NCBI GenBank assembly: GCA_026705345.1
Contig: JAPPAV010000005.1
Span: 50,299 to 114,298 of the forward strand
Direction: 5' to 3'
From: Gammaproteobacteria bacterium
Lineage (GTDB): Bacteria; Pseudomonadota; Gammaproteobacteria; Pseudomonadales; Azotimanducaceae
Length of the DNA stretch: 64,000 nt
This document shows positions 27,815 through 36,321 of this stretch, piece after piece. The notes beneath the pieces are model-generated. The model was not told the origin of the DNA, did no database searches, and was given only the letters and a program-made list of their open reading frames with translations. The number at the start of each line of letters is the position of its first letter. The stretch's first letter is position 1. Position numbers and translations under genes: made by a program.

Positions 27815-29440
27815 ATGGCCCGCCCGGCGCGCTCCCTGTTTCCGCCGTTCGCAGGCGTGGCGTTGGCGGACATCCTCGCCAACAGCGCGGCCATCGTCAT
27901 CATCATGATCGTGGTCACCCTGATGGCCAATCACGAACAGGAGCAGGAGAAGCTGGAACAGACGGAGGATGTCGCGGTGCTCCTGAGTCGCGAGCTGGCC
28001 ACCTCGTTCGTCATGAACGCGCTGCCCACCAGTCCGCCGGCGCGACTGCACGATTACGTAACCTGGGGTCCCGACCGCAATCCGCAGCACGCCCTGATGC
28101 CGATCCTCGAACTGCACCACGGTTTCGTGCGCGACTACTACACGGGCACGGTGTTCCGGCGCGAGGAGCTTCTGCGACACGACAACGCCCTGGATGCATA
28201 CCTCTCTAGCCTGCGCGAGGAACAGCTTGCGGCCGTGCGGATTGACGTCTACAGCATCCGGGAGTTCTACATCACCATGTCGATCCTGAAGGCCCACGGG
28301 ACGGCGCCGCGGCATTGGCATTTCCTGTCCGTGGCACCCGGCGACGCAACCGCCGGTGGCGGAACCTTCCTCGCGGGCCGGCTGCGTCGGGACCGGTCGG
28401 CACCGGGCATGTTGGAAGGCGCGACGGGCGCCGGGACGAACCCGTCGTCGTCGACGCTGCCGGAGGATGTCGCGCTTGCCGGGACGGTGGACTCGCATGA
28501 GCGCTATCCGCTGGATGATCTCGGGCTTGCCGGGCGCTTTGGCGGCGCGCCGGCAAGCGAATACCTGGAGTTGCCGCGCACGGGTGCGATCGGCGCACCG
28601 ATCCGGTCCGGGGATGTGACGGGTGCCGAGCCCTCCGGCGGCGCGGCGGTGGAGACCGGCAGCGGAACGACGCGGTTCCGGGTCGCGCGGCCGCCGGGTC
28701 CGGAGTCCCCCTCGGAGTTGACGTTCGACCTCGCGACTGCACTGCGTGGTCTTTTCGCCTTCATGCATTCGGCCCAGGCGGATGCGGACGCAGGCCGCGT
28801 GTCGCCGCTCCCCGACTTCGACTTCGAGCGCGACGTCCTCGGTCGGGCCGACGAACCGCTAAGCGCCGCCGAGGAACGAATTGTCAGTGGTCTGGCCGAC
28901 GAATTGTCCATGCCGGTCGAGAATCCGTTGGGCACCATGACCGTGGTGTCGCGCACGGACCCGGACTGGCGCGGTCAAGCGCTGGCCGTTCCGGTCAACC
29001 GTCCGCTCTATCTCGCGGTGTGGCTGCGCGGGCCCGAACAGCCGCCCCGAACGGGCGAAGAGCAGACGTCGGTGACCCTGCGGCTTGGCCTGCACGCCGC
29101 GATCTTCGAGGGGCTTCGCGTACCCATGGGACAGGACGGCGTGATCCTGATGCCGATGCCCGCGACCGTTTCGGATCCCGCGCCGCGCTGGCGTGTGGTC
29201 ACCCTGGTCAACGCCCGTATCGACGACTTCGTGACCGGCTTCGTCTACGCGGGATTGGACGACTCGGGGCGACTGCTGCTTCCGGTGGACGAGAACGCCG
29301 TGGAGATCGGCGCCGTGAGCGCCGAGTCGCGGTATCCCGTCGTGAAATTCCGGGGCGAGTTCCTCCAGACGCTGTTCAACGGCGTGGTGGCGGTGTTGTT
29401 CGCGGTCGGCATCGTGGTGGTCGTCTGGAGAAGGGCGTGA
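27815..29440 (+). CDS. Large TolR-like protein anchored at both ends
   Basis: 541 residues. An N-terminal membrane segment (about 20-38) again starts right after an acidic residue, Asp19 (VALADILANSAAIVIIMIV). A long periplasmic region of about 460 residues follows, and a second membrane segment (about 515-536) ends the protein with WRRA. Two TolR-like subunits with the acidic residue at the same position are present in this set, as in the Myxococcus AglQ/AglS pair. The periplasmic region shows no domain that I know; a Gly/Pro-rich linker lies near 190-300. Start ATG at 27815. The stop overlaps the next gene (GTGA). Confidence 0.7.
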   Translation: MARPARSLFPPFAGVALADILANSAAIVIIMIVVTLMANHEQEQEKLEQTEDVAVLLSRELATSFVMNALPTSPPARLHDYVTWGPDRNPQHALMPILELHHGFVRDYYTGTVFRREELLRHDNALDAYLSSLREEQLAAVRIDVYSIREFYITMSILKAHGTAPRHWHFLSVAPGDATAGGGTFLAGRLRRDRSAPGMLEGATGAGTNPSSSTLPEDVALAGTVDSHERYPLDDLGLAGRFGGAPASEYLELPRTGAIGAPIRSGDVTGAEPSGGAAVETGSGTTRFRVARPPGPESPSELTFDLATALRGLFAFMHSAQADADAGRVSPLPDFDFERDVLGRADEPLSAAEERIVSGLADELSMPVENPLGTMTVVSRTDPDWRGQALAVPVNRPLYLAVWLRGPEQPPRTGEEQTSVTLRLGLHAAIFEGLRVPMGQDGVILMPMPATVSDPAPRWRVVTLVNARIDDFVTGFVYAGLDDSGRLLLPVDENAVEIGAVSAESRYPVVKFRGEFLQTLFNGVVAVLFAVGIVVVVWRRA

Positions 29441-31020
29441 TCGTACGCCGCGCGCTAATTGCGGTGGCGGCGGTCTGCGTGGCGGCCGCGACCCTCAAGC
29501 TGCAACCCCTGGTGATTGACTTCGACACGGTGGGGGTTCGCTTCGACAACGCCGTCCGTCCGGAGTCGCCGGGCAAGCGGCTCGACGAGGTGCTCGTGCG
29601 CAACCTCGACCACTTCGCCTATATCCGGTCGTTCGACCATGTCTTCGCCAACGGTTCGCGCCGCGTCGAGATTCGTCGACCTCTTTGGTTCGACCGTTGC
29701 GAGGTCCGGCAAGGCGACTTCTACCGGTTCCTGCAATGGCTGCCGTTCCAGTCGGGACTTAAGGACCTGGCACCGGGCCAACCGGACGACTGGCAATACG
29801 CCACGGACACGCGCGACCACGTGATCAGCGGACGCCTCGACGCCCCGGCCAATGGCCTGACGTTCTACGACGCGTGGGCGTACTGCGGTGCCGCCGGCGG
29901 AAGATTGCCGACCGGTGACGAGTGGGTCGCGGCGGCGGTCGGCCCGGAGGGTAGACGCTATCCCTGGGGGGACGACTTCACGTCGGCACCCTGGCCCTAT
30001 CTCGACCCGCTTCTCAACGCGACCCGGCCGTGCGACGAACACCCCGCGACCGACACGCCGCTGGGTGTCGCACAAATGGGTCACAACGTTTCCGAGTGGG
30101 CCGTCGTCGGCGGCCCGCCGCACACTCCGACCGCCTTGGCAATGGGCGCCAATGGCTACAACGCGCCACGGGAACTCTACAGTCTGGGTGTCCTATACCG
30201 CCGGGCGCCGGCCAACTACCGGTCGCCGTACTTGGGGTTCCGTTGCGTGTACGACTCGCGTCCCCGCGCGACGCCTTGGCGGACCCCGGCGGACAACGTG
30301 GTGCTGGCCGTTGGGGAATACGCCGTCGGCATCCCCGAGGACGCGCGGGTGCCGAGCCTGTTGGCGTACATACCCCGCGACCGTCTGTCGTTGATCGGGC
30401 GAATGTTCGCCGAGGGGGACCGACCGGCGGTGTCGGAAATCCACCTCACGGCACGGGAGATCACCCGGCGCGAGTACGACTCGTTCCTGCGGGATCCGTT
30501 CGTCGGGCTCGGTCTTCACGCGGAAGCGAATCAACCCCGCGGTCATACCCATCGACCCCCGGATTGGGACACCCAGATGCTCGAGCCCGACCTGCCGGTG
30601 GTCAACGTCGACTGGTGGTCGGCCTATGCCTTCGCGTCCTGGGCAGGAGGCCGCTTGCCCACTGCCGAGGAGTGGGAGACTGCCGCGTCCGGTCAGGGAC
30701 GGCGGATCTACCCCTGGGGCAACGACTGGCGTGCGGCAGTGAACGCGGCTCCCCCGAACCAGGTGCAAAGAAGCCTGCGTGTGGTGCAGCAGGACGACTA
30801 CGACGCGACACCTGACGGTCTCTTCGCCATGGGCGGCAACGCCTCGGAGTGGACGCGCAGCGTGTCGGGTGCCTCCGGCAGGTACTCGGTGGTCGTCAAG
30901 GGCGGCAACTACCTGTTGCCCATCGGGGAAACCGCGCGCATGGACTTCAGCAACCACCTCTCGCCGAATCACCGGGCGCCGACCCTCGGGTTCCGCGTGG
31001 CCTTCGACCGGCCGCGGTAG
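29437..31020 (+). CDS. Periplasmic protein with two SUMF1/FGE-sulfatase-fold domains
   Basis: 527 residues from the GTG at 29437 (ribosome site GGAGAAGG). An N-terminal membrane anchor or signal (about 4-22) precedes two SUMF1-fold domains (about 70-270 and 290-527). Each has the family signature: 'GGRLPTGDEWVAAA' with 'YPWGDD', and 'GGRLPTAEEWETAA' with 'YPWGND', plus 'SEW' further on. The second domain ends without the paired Cys used by true formylglycine-generating enzymes, so catalysis of sulfatase activation is unlikely. GldK of the Bacteroidetes gliding/type IX secretion motor is a non-catalytic SUMF1-fold protein coded beside a proton motor, a useful parallel. It overlaps the preceding gene by four bases. 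Confidence 0.85.
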   Translation: MIVRRALIAVAAVCVAAATLKLQPLVIDFDTVGVRFDNAVRPESPGKRLDEVLVRNLDHFAYIRSFDHVFANGSRRVEIRRPLWFDRCEVRQGDFYRFLQWLPFQSGLKDLAPGQPDDWQYATDTRDHVISGRLDAPANGLTFYDAWAYCGAAGGRLPTGDEWVAAAVGPEGRRYPWGDDFTSAPWPYLDPLLNATRPCDEHPATDTPLGVAQMGHNVSEWAVVGGPPHTPTALAMGANGYNAPRELYSLGVLYRRAPANYRSPYLGFRCVYDSRPRATPWRTPADNVVLAVGEYAVGIPEDARVPSLLAYIPRDRLSLIGRMFAEGDRPAVSEIHLTAREITRREYDSFLRDPFVGLGLHAEANQPRGHTHRPPDWDTQMLEPDLPVVNVDWWSAYAFASWAGGRLPTAEEWETAASGQGRRIYPWGNDWRAAVNAAPPNQVQRSLRVVQQDDYDATPDGLFAMGGNASEWTRSVSGASGRYSVVVKGGNYLLPIGETARMDFSNHLSPNHRAPTLGFRVAFDRPR

Positions 31021-31043
31021 GGCACGGGCCTCGACACAACGCC

Positions 31044-31069
31044 GTAGGGGACGGGCTTGTCCCGTCCCG
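31044..31069 (+). repeat. REP palindrome
   Basis: Full copy between the SUMF1-fold gene and the SDR gene. Confidence 0.92.
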
Positions 31070-31140
31070 CCGAATGGGATTTTCACAAGGGAATGATGCC
31101 TGCCTGGGTTATTCTTCGCCCTCGACTCTTGGAGGCAGTA

Positions 31141-31899
31141 ATGTTCGATCTGACGGGAAAAGTAGCGCTCGTGACCGGCGGCAACGGCGGTATCGGTTTG
31201 GGCTTTGCCGAAGGCTTGGCGGCGCACGGGGCCGGGGTGTGCATCTGGGGTACCAACGAGGACAAGAACGCGGCGGCGAAGGAGACGCTCGAACAGTACG
31301 GCGGTCGCGTCGCGGCGCTACGCTGCGACGTCAGCGACGAGGCGGCGGTGGTCGATGCGTTCGCGGAGACCCTGGCCATCTTCGGCAACGTGGATTCCTG
31401 CTTTGCCAATGCGGGCGTTGGCGGCGGCGGTGCGCAGTTCGACGCCATGACCATCGAGGACTGGCACCGGGTGTTCAAGGTGAACATGGACGGCGTCATG
31501 TTCACGTTCCGGGAAGCCGTCAAGCACATGCGCAAGTCGGGTCGCGGCGGGTCGCTGGTGGTGACAAGCAGCGGCACTGCCCGGTTCGGAGCGGCCGGCA
31601 GCGAACACTACTCGGCCACCAAGGCCGGGGTGATCGCCCTGATCCAGTCGCTGGCCGTCGGCCAGGCCCGCTACGGCATCCGAGCCAATGCGATCATTCC
31701 GGGATGGATCGAGACCGCGATGACCGAACGGGCGTTCCAGACCGAGGCGTTCCAGACGAAGGTGATCAAGCGGATTCCCCAACGGCGCTGGGGTCAGCCG
31801 GAGGACTTCAAGGGCATCGCCGTGTACTTCGCCAGCGACGAGAGCAGCTATCACACCGGCGACACCATCGCCATCGACGGCGGCGTCTCGCACTTCTAG
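31141..31899 (+). CDS. Short-chain dehydrogenase/reductase (SDR)
   Basis: 252 residues. The cofactor motif GGNGGIG (about 13-19), 'CDVSD', 'NAG' and the catalytic Ser with YSATK (Tyr and Lys) identify a classical SDR; 'IPGWIETAMTE' and 'DGG' near the end fit the family. It reduces or oxidises an unknown alcohol or ketone with NAD(P). The ATG at 31141 follows GGAGG (31132-31136); the frame is open upstream but those codons read through the REP. It stands alone, with the REP array beginning 18 bases after its stop. Confidence 0.9.
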   Translation: MFDLTGKVALVTGGNGGIGLGFAEGLAAHGAGVCIWGTNEDKNAAAKETLEQYGGRVAALRCDVSDEAAVVDAFAETLAIFGNVDSCFANAGVGGGGAQFDAMTIEDWHRVFKVNMDGVMFTFREAVKHMRKSGRGGSLVVTSSGTARFGAAGSEHYSATKAGVIALIQSLAVGQARYGIRANAIIPGWIETAMTERAFQTEAFQTKVIKRIPQRRWGQPEDFKGIAVYFASDESSYHTGDTIAIDGGVSHF

Positions 31900-31917
31900 G
31901 ATGTCCCGCCCGAATCG

Positions 31918-32445
31918 GCGGCACGTGTCCATGGCGGGCGACCACAAGGGTCGCCCCTACGCGCGGCGGGGTCTTGCGTCGTAGGGGACGGGCTTGTCCC
32001 GTCCCGTCCGGATCGCGGCACGTGTCCATGCGGGCGACCACGAGGGTCGCCCCTACGCGCGACGGGGTCTTGCGTCGTAGGGGACGGGCTTGTCCCGTCC
32101 CGGCCGGATCGCGGCACGTGTCCATGCGGGCGACCACGAGGGTCGCCCCTACGCGCGGCGGGGTCTTGCGTCGTAGGGGACGGGCTTGTCCCGTCCCGTC
32201 CGGATCGCGGCACGTCCATGCGGGCGACCACGAGGGTCGCCCCTACGGTGCGGCCGGGTCTTGCGTCGTAGGGGACGGGCTTGTCCCGTCCCGTCCGGAT
32301 CGCGGCACGTCCATGCGGGCGACCACGAGGGTCGCCCCTACGGTGCGGCCGGGTCTTGCGTCGTAGGGGACGGGCTTGTCCCGTCCCGGGCGGACCGCGG
32401 CACGTCCATGCGGGCGACCACAAGGGTCGCCCCTACGAACGGGAT
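31918..32445 (+). repeat. Tandem REP array, six units of 95-97 bp
   Basis: Units start at 31918, 32015, 32111, 32207, 32302 and 32397 (the last partial). Each has a spacer (GCGGCACGTGTCCATG), a GGGCGACC...GGTCGCCC palindrome, a linker (GGGTCTTGCGTC) and a GTAGGGGACGGGCTTGTCCC palindrome. Units differ by few bases, so the array expanded recently. It lies directly at the 3' end of the RAYT gene, as REP clusters often do beside their transposase. This is not a CRISPR: the would-be spacers are the same. Confidence 0.95.
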
Positions 32446-33035
32446 CGGACGTGGGTAATGCGCTTGCGGTGTCGCGTACTCTTGGGCCAGAGTCGGGCGT
32501 GTTCGCTTGTCCCGTCCGAACTATCGGGATTGTCGGGATCAGTGACCCAGTTGGCCGGGTTCGCGTTGATGTAGTCGATGATACGTGCTTCATCGGCTTC
32601 GTCGCGGACGACGTGGTCAAAATAACCGCGTTGCCACAGTCCATTTGGCATCGTCGGCCAACGACCGGCGCTGGCGCCGGTACGGTATTCCCGTGCGGTG
32701 ATTGATTTGAACGCACCGATGATCCGGCCAAGCGCCGGGGGGTCGACCGTTTCGCGGATGGAGACCAGACCGTGCAGGTGATTCGGCATCACGACGAACG
32801 GCTCGTTCTCGACGCCGAAACGGCCCGCGAGACCCCGCCATTCACGGGCGAGCATTTTGCCTGCGGGGTTTGGCAGGACGTTTTCGTTCACGACGCGGCC
32901 GAACACACAACGCCGGTCGCGCACGACAACGGTGATGAAGTAGGAACGCGGCTCCGCGTAGTCGAAGTCGGCGAGGCGGAGGGATTTGCGTTGCGGCAGC
33001 CGCAATGCTGTAAAGGCTCTTCTGCACATGTGCAT
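32433..33035 (-). CDS. REP-associated tyrosine transposase (RAYT, IS200/Y1 type)
   Basis: 200 residues from the ATG at 33035. An in-frame ATG at 33080 would add 15 residues; neither has a good ribosome site. The Y1 transposase HUH motif is clear ('VVMPNHLHGLV', about 82-92), as are 'SLRL..FDYAEPRSYFIT' near the start and 'LWQRGYFDHVVRDEADEARI' with a following Tyr (IIDYI) in the catalytic helix. RAYTs cleave single-stranded REP hairpins and are thought to spread them. The gene carries an adjacent REP array at its 3' end, and its TAG stop lies inside the last GGGCGACC palindrome. It is probably the enzyme, past or present, behind the repeats in this genome. Confidence 0.9.
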   Translation of the reverse strand: MHMCRRAFTALRLPQRKSLRLADFDYAEPRSYFITVVVRDRRCVFGRVVNENVLPNPAGKMLAREWRGLAGRFGVENEPFVVMPNHLHGLVSIRETVDPPALGRIIGAFKSITAREYRTGASAGRWPTMPNGLWQRGYFDHVVRDEADEARIIDYINANPANWVTDPDNPDSSDGTSEHARLWPKSTRHRKRITHVRSRS

Positions 33036-33129
33036 AGCTTGTCGCCGCCGGGGGGTCGGTGGACGTGAGCGTTTTCCCATAGTGCAAGGACGAAATCCGC
33101 CACGATGGACACCGCAAGGCGCGGGCCGC

Positions 33130-33155
33130 GTAGGGGACGGGCTTGTCCCGTCCCG
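33130..33155 (+). repeat. REP palindrome
   Basis: Full copy between the RAYT and RND genes, only 17 bases from the RND stop codon. Confidence 0.92.
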
Positions 33156-33171
33156 GCGCGCCCTGCGGGCG

Positions 33172-36100
33172 CTACGGTGACAATTCTGTCGTTCGGCCGG
33201 TTCGTCCCGCCACGATCATGGTCAGCGCCGGCACGACGAACAGGATCATGACGCTGGCGAAGAGGATGCCGGTGGCGAGGCTGACTGCCATGGGGATCAG
33301 GAATTGCGCTTGCGTATCGGTCTCGAACAGCATCGGGGTCAAGCCCAACGCCGTGGTCGCCGTGGTCAGGAAGATCGCGCGGAAACGGTGTCGGACCGCC
33401 TCCACGATGGCTTCGGGCGGTGCTAGGCCCGTTGCCTCGCGGATCTTGTTGTAGCGGTCGATCATCACCAGGGAGTCGTTCACCACGACGCCGCTCAACG
33501 CGACCATGCCGAACATCGAGATGAACGACAGATCGTGTCCTAGGATGAAGTGGCCAATGACGGCGCCGGACGCGCCGAGCGGCACCCCGGCCAGGATGAT
33601 GAGCGGTTCGGTGTAGCTCCTGAGCTTCGACGCGAGCAGAACGAAGATCACCAGCAGCGCGACGATCGCGAGGTCGCTGAGCGCCGCCATGTCCTGCGCC
33701 TGCTCCCGTCCGAATCCCGATTGGATAACGACGAGACCCGGGTAGCCCTCGCGCAGGGCCGGCATCAACTCGTCGCGGACGATGGCGTCGGCTTGGCTGG
33801 TGGTGATGATGTTGGTATCCACCCGGCCGCGCACCTTGACCACCCGCAGGCCGTCGACGCGGTCGATGGACGAGAAATCCCGCGACTCCACCAACTCCGC
33901 CACCGCCGACAGCGGTGCCTCGGTCCCGTCCGCCAGGCGGATGCGGACGTTGTACAGGTCCCGGGTGCTGCGGCGCTGATCCTCCGGGTTCTTGACCATC
34001 ACCTTGATCTCCTGGCGGCCACGCTGGATGCGCTGCACCTCGTTGCCCCAGAACGCGCCGCGCAGTTGGCGCGCGATGTCGGCCGGCGTCAGGCCGGCGG
34101 CTTCGCCGGCGGAAGTGAGTTCGATGTCGTATTGGCGTTTGCCCTCGTTGGCCGTGTCGTCGATCTCGACCATGCCGGGAATGGCGCGATAGCCGCGCTT
34201 CATCTCCTCCACGGCTTCGATGAGCATATCGTCGTCCGGGTGCGCGAGTTCGTACTCGATCGACACCTCGTCGGAGAAGAACGACGACGAGAACGACAGC
34301 CGCTCGGCGCCGGCGACCTCGCCCACCTTGGCCCGCCAGACCCGTTCGAGTTCCTGGGCCGATTGGGTCCGCCCGATCTTGAGCTGGACCTGCACCATGG
34401 CGAAGTTGCTCGCGATGTCCATGCCGCCGACGGCCATGGGGCCGGTGGAGACCCGGGCCCGACCGCCCACGGTAACGCTGACCGCGCGGAAGGGCGACTC
34501 GTCGACCTCGGCGTTGGTGGCGTGAGCCGCCTGCGCCATGTGCTCGGCCGCGGCACGCGTGACTTCGAACGGCGTGCCGACCGGGAACTGCACGTCGGCG
34601 GTGATGAGGTCCGGCTCCAGGTTGGGCATGAAGTTGAACCGCACGATGCCGGTGCCCACCATCGCCACGGCGACCGCGATGAACGCCACGCCGCCGAGCA
34701 GCGTGAGATAGCGATGCCGCACCGCGACCGCCACCGCAGGAGTAAGGGTGTTGTCGCGGAAGCTCCGCACGCCCCGGGCGACCCAATCCTGGAAGGCGTC
34801 AAGGGGCCAGCGACTCCAGGGGCTGCCGTGGGATAAGTGCGCCGGGAGGATGTAGAAGACCTCGATCAGCGACATCGCCAGCACGGTGATCACGACGACG
34901 GCAACCTCCCCGAGGATCTGCCCGAACACGCCGGTGACGAACATCAGCGGCGCGAACGCGGCCATGGTCGTCAGGACACCGATCAACACGGGCCCCTGGA
35001 CGCCGTGAGCGCCGGCGATGGCCGCGGCGGGGCCCACCAGGTGGCCGGCTTCCTGCTCGGCGACGATGTTCTCGCCGACCACCACGGCGTCGTCCACCAC
35101 GATTCCGAGCACCATGATGAGGGCGAACAGGGACACCATGTTGATGTTGACGGCGAGGAAATCGAACAGGAGGAACGCACCGAGGAAGGAAATGGGTACG
35201 CCCATGGCGACCCACATGGCAAGCCGCAGGTCGAGCATGACGACGAGAAACAGGAACACCAGCGCGAATCCCAGCACCCCGTTGCGCACCAGCAGGTTCA
35301 AGCGTGCCGCCAGGATGTCCGTCTGGTCCTCCCAAATCGCGACGTCGATGCCCGGGGGCGGCCGGTAGGTCGAGAGCAGTTCCTTGATCGCATCGGCGAT
35401 GGTAAGCACATCCTCGGCTTCGGACTTCTGAACCCGGACGAAGACGCTCTGTCGACCGTTGTATTCGTTCAGGAGATCCACATCGGCGAAGCCGTCGCGT
35501 ACCTTGGCGACGTCGCCGAGGCGCAGGATCGTGCCGTCGGGACGCGCACGCAGGACGATGTCCTCGAATTCTTCGCCACGCTCGCGTTTGAGGTTGGTGC
35601 GCAGCAGCACGTCGCCCGCATCCGTGCGCAGTTCCCCGGAGGACAGGTTGAGGGACGAGCGGCGAATGGCGGCGGCCACGTGATCGATGGTCAGGCCGTA
35701 GCGCCTGAGATCCTGCTCCCGCACCTCGATGGCGATCTCGTAGTCCCGGGCGCCGGACAGGGACACCAGGGAAACTGCGGGCAGCGACAGGAGCGCTTCC
35801 TCGAGATCCTCGGCGCCGCGGCGCAGCTCTGCCTCGGACAGCTCGGAGGATACGACCAGGGTCATGACGTCGCTGACGGTCTCGGCAGCGACCACCTCGG
35901 CCTGCTCGGCTTCTTCGGGCGGGAAGTCGGCCAGTCGGTCGACCGCCGCCTCGACGTCGTCGCGAACCTTCTTCGGGTCGACGAAATCCTTCAACTCGAT
36001 GGTGACGGTGCCGACGTTCTCGGCAGCCTTGGAAGTCACCCGGTCGACACCGTCGATGCCGGAAACCGCCTCCTCGACGCGACGGGTGATGCCTTCCTCG

Positions 36101-36321
36101 ACTTCGGTGGGGGTGGCGCCCGGATAGGCCACGGTGACGAGGACGATCCCCGGTGCGACGGTGGGAAAGATCTGGGCGGTTAGACGCATTCCGGCAAGCA
36201 GGCCGCCCACCAGCATGAGCGTCATGATGAGATTTGCCGCCACCGGGTTGTTGGCGAAGTACTGGACGAAACCCCGGTCGGGTAGGGCGGGCAGAACCGG
36301 CGCCGCGGTTGCCTCGCTCAT
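33172..36321 (-). CDS. RND-family efflux permease
   Basis: 1049 residues, normal for the family. An N-terminal helix ('FVQYFANNPVAANLIMTLML') begins the first of about 12 membrane segments, with two large periplasmic loops. 'GIVVDDAVVVGENI' (fourth segment) and 'ALSGVVVNDSLVMIDRYNK' are typical of AcrB/CusA-like pumps; the acidic VVDDAVV residues fit proton relay. It pumps drugs, lipids or other amphiphiles outwards with its membrane fusion protein. The ATG at 36321 overlaps the stop of the MFP gene (ATGA); the open frame beyond it is not used. No outer-membrane factor gene is nearby. Confidence 0.92.
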   Translation of the reverse strand: MSEATAAPVLPALPDRGFVQYFANNPVAANLIMTLMLVGGLLAGMRLTAQIFPTVAPGIVLVTVAYPGATPTEVEEGITRRVEEAVSGIDGVDRVTSKAAENVGTVTIELKDFVDPKKVRDDVEAAVDRLADFPPEEAEQAEVVAAETVSDVMTLVVSSELSEAELRRGAEDLEEALLSLPAVSLVSLSGARDYEIAIEVREQDLRRYGLTIDHVAAAIRRSSLNLSSGELRTDAGDVLLRTNLKRERGEEFEDIVLRARPDGTILRLGDVAKVRDGFADVDLLNEYNGRQSVFVRVQKSEAEDVLTIADAIKELLSTYRPPPGIDVAIWEDQTDILAARLNLLVRNGVLGFALVFLFLVVMLDLRLAMWVAMGVPISFLGAFLLFDFLAVNINMVSLFALIMVLGIVVDDAVVVGENIVAEQEAGHLVGPAAAIAGAHGVQGPVLIGVLTTMAAFAPLMFVTGVFGQILGEVAVVVITVLAMSLIEVFYILPAHLSHGSPWSRWPLDAFQDWVARGVRSFRDNTLTPAVAVAVRHRYLTLLGGVAFIAVAVAMVGTGIVRFNFMPNLEPDLITADVQFPVGTPFEVTRAAAEHMAQAAHATNAEVDESPFRAVSVTVGGRARVSTGPMAVGGMDIASNFAMVQVQLKIGRTQSAQELERVWRAKVGEVAGAERLSFSSSFFSDEVSIEYELAHPDDDMLIEAVEEMKRGYRAIPGMVEIDDTANEGKRQYDIELTSAGEAAGLTPADIARQLRGAFWGNEVQRIQRGRQEIKVMVKNPEDQRRSTRDLYNVRIRLADGTEAPLSAVAELVESRDFSSIDRVDGLRVVKVRGRVDTNIITTSQADAIVRDELMPALREGYPGLVVIQSGFGREQAQDMAALSDLAIVALLVIFVLLASKLRSYTEPLIILAGVPLGASGAVIGHFILGHDLSFISMFGMVALSGVVVNDSLVMIDRYNKIREATGLAPPEAIVEAVRHRFRAIFLTTATTALGLTPMLFETDTQAQFLIPMAVSLATGILFASVMILFVVPALTMIVAGRTGRTTELSP

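Noticed and set aside
26078..29440. Zorya-type (ZorAB) phage defence motor
   Set aside because: The TolR-like proteins show no OmpA-like peptidoglycan-binding domain and there are no helicase or nuclease partners next to them.
29437..31020. Formylglycine-generating enzyme that activates the sulfatase at 13174
   Set aside because: The SUMF1 folds are there, but the paired active-site Cys near the C-terminus is missing, and the protein sits with a proton motor, not with the sulfatase.
26078..31020. Genuine type IX secretion motor (GldKLMN)
   Set aside because: Only the general plan is similar. There is no GldN-like or outer-membrane partner, and the channel protein is not GldL-like in topology.
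31918..32445. CRISPR array
   Set aside because: The period is regular, but the whole 95-97 bp unit is repeated; there are no unique spacers and no cas genes. It is a REP array.
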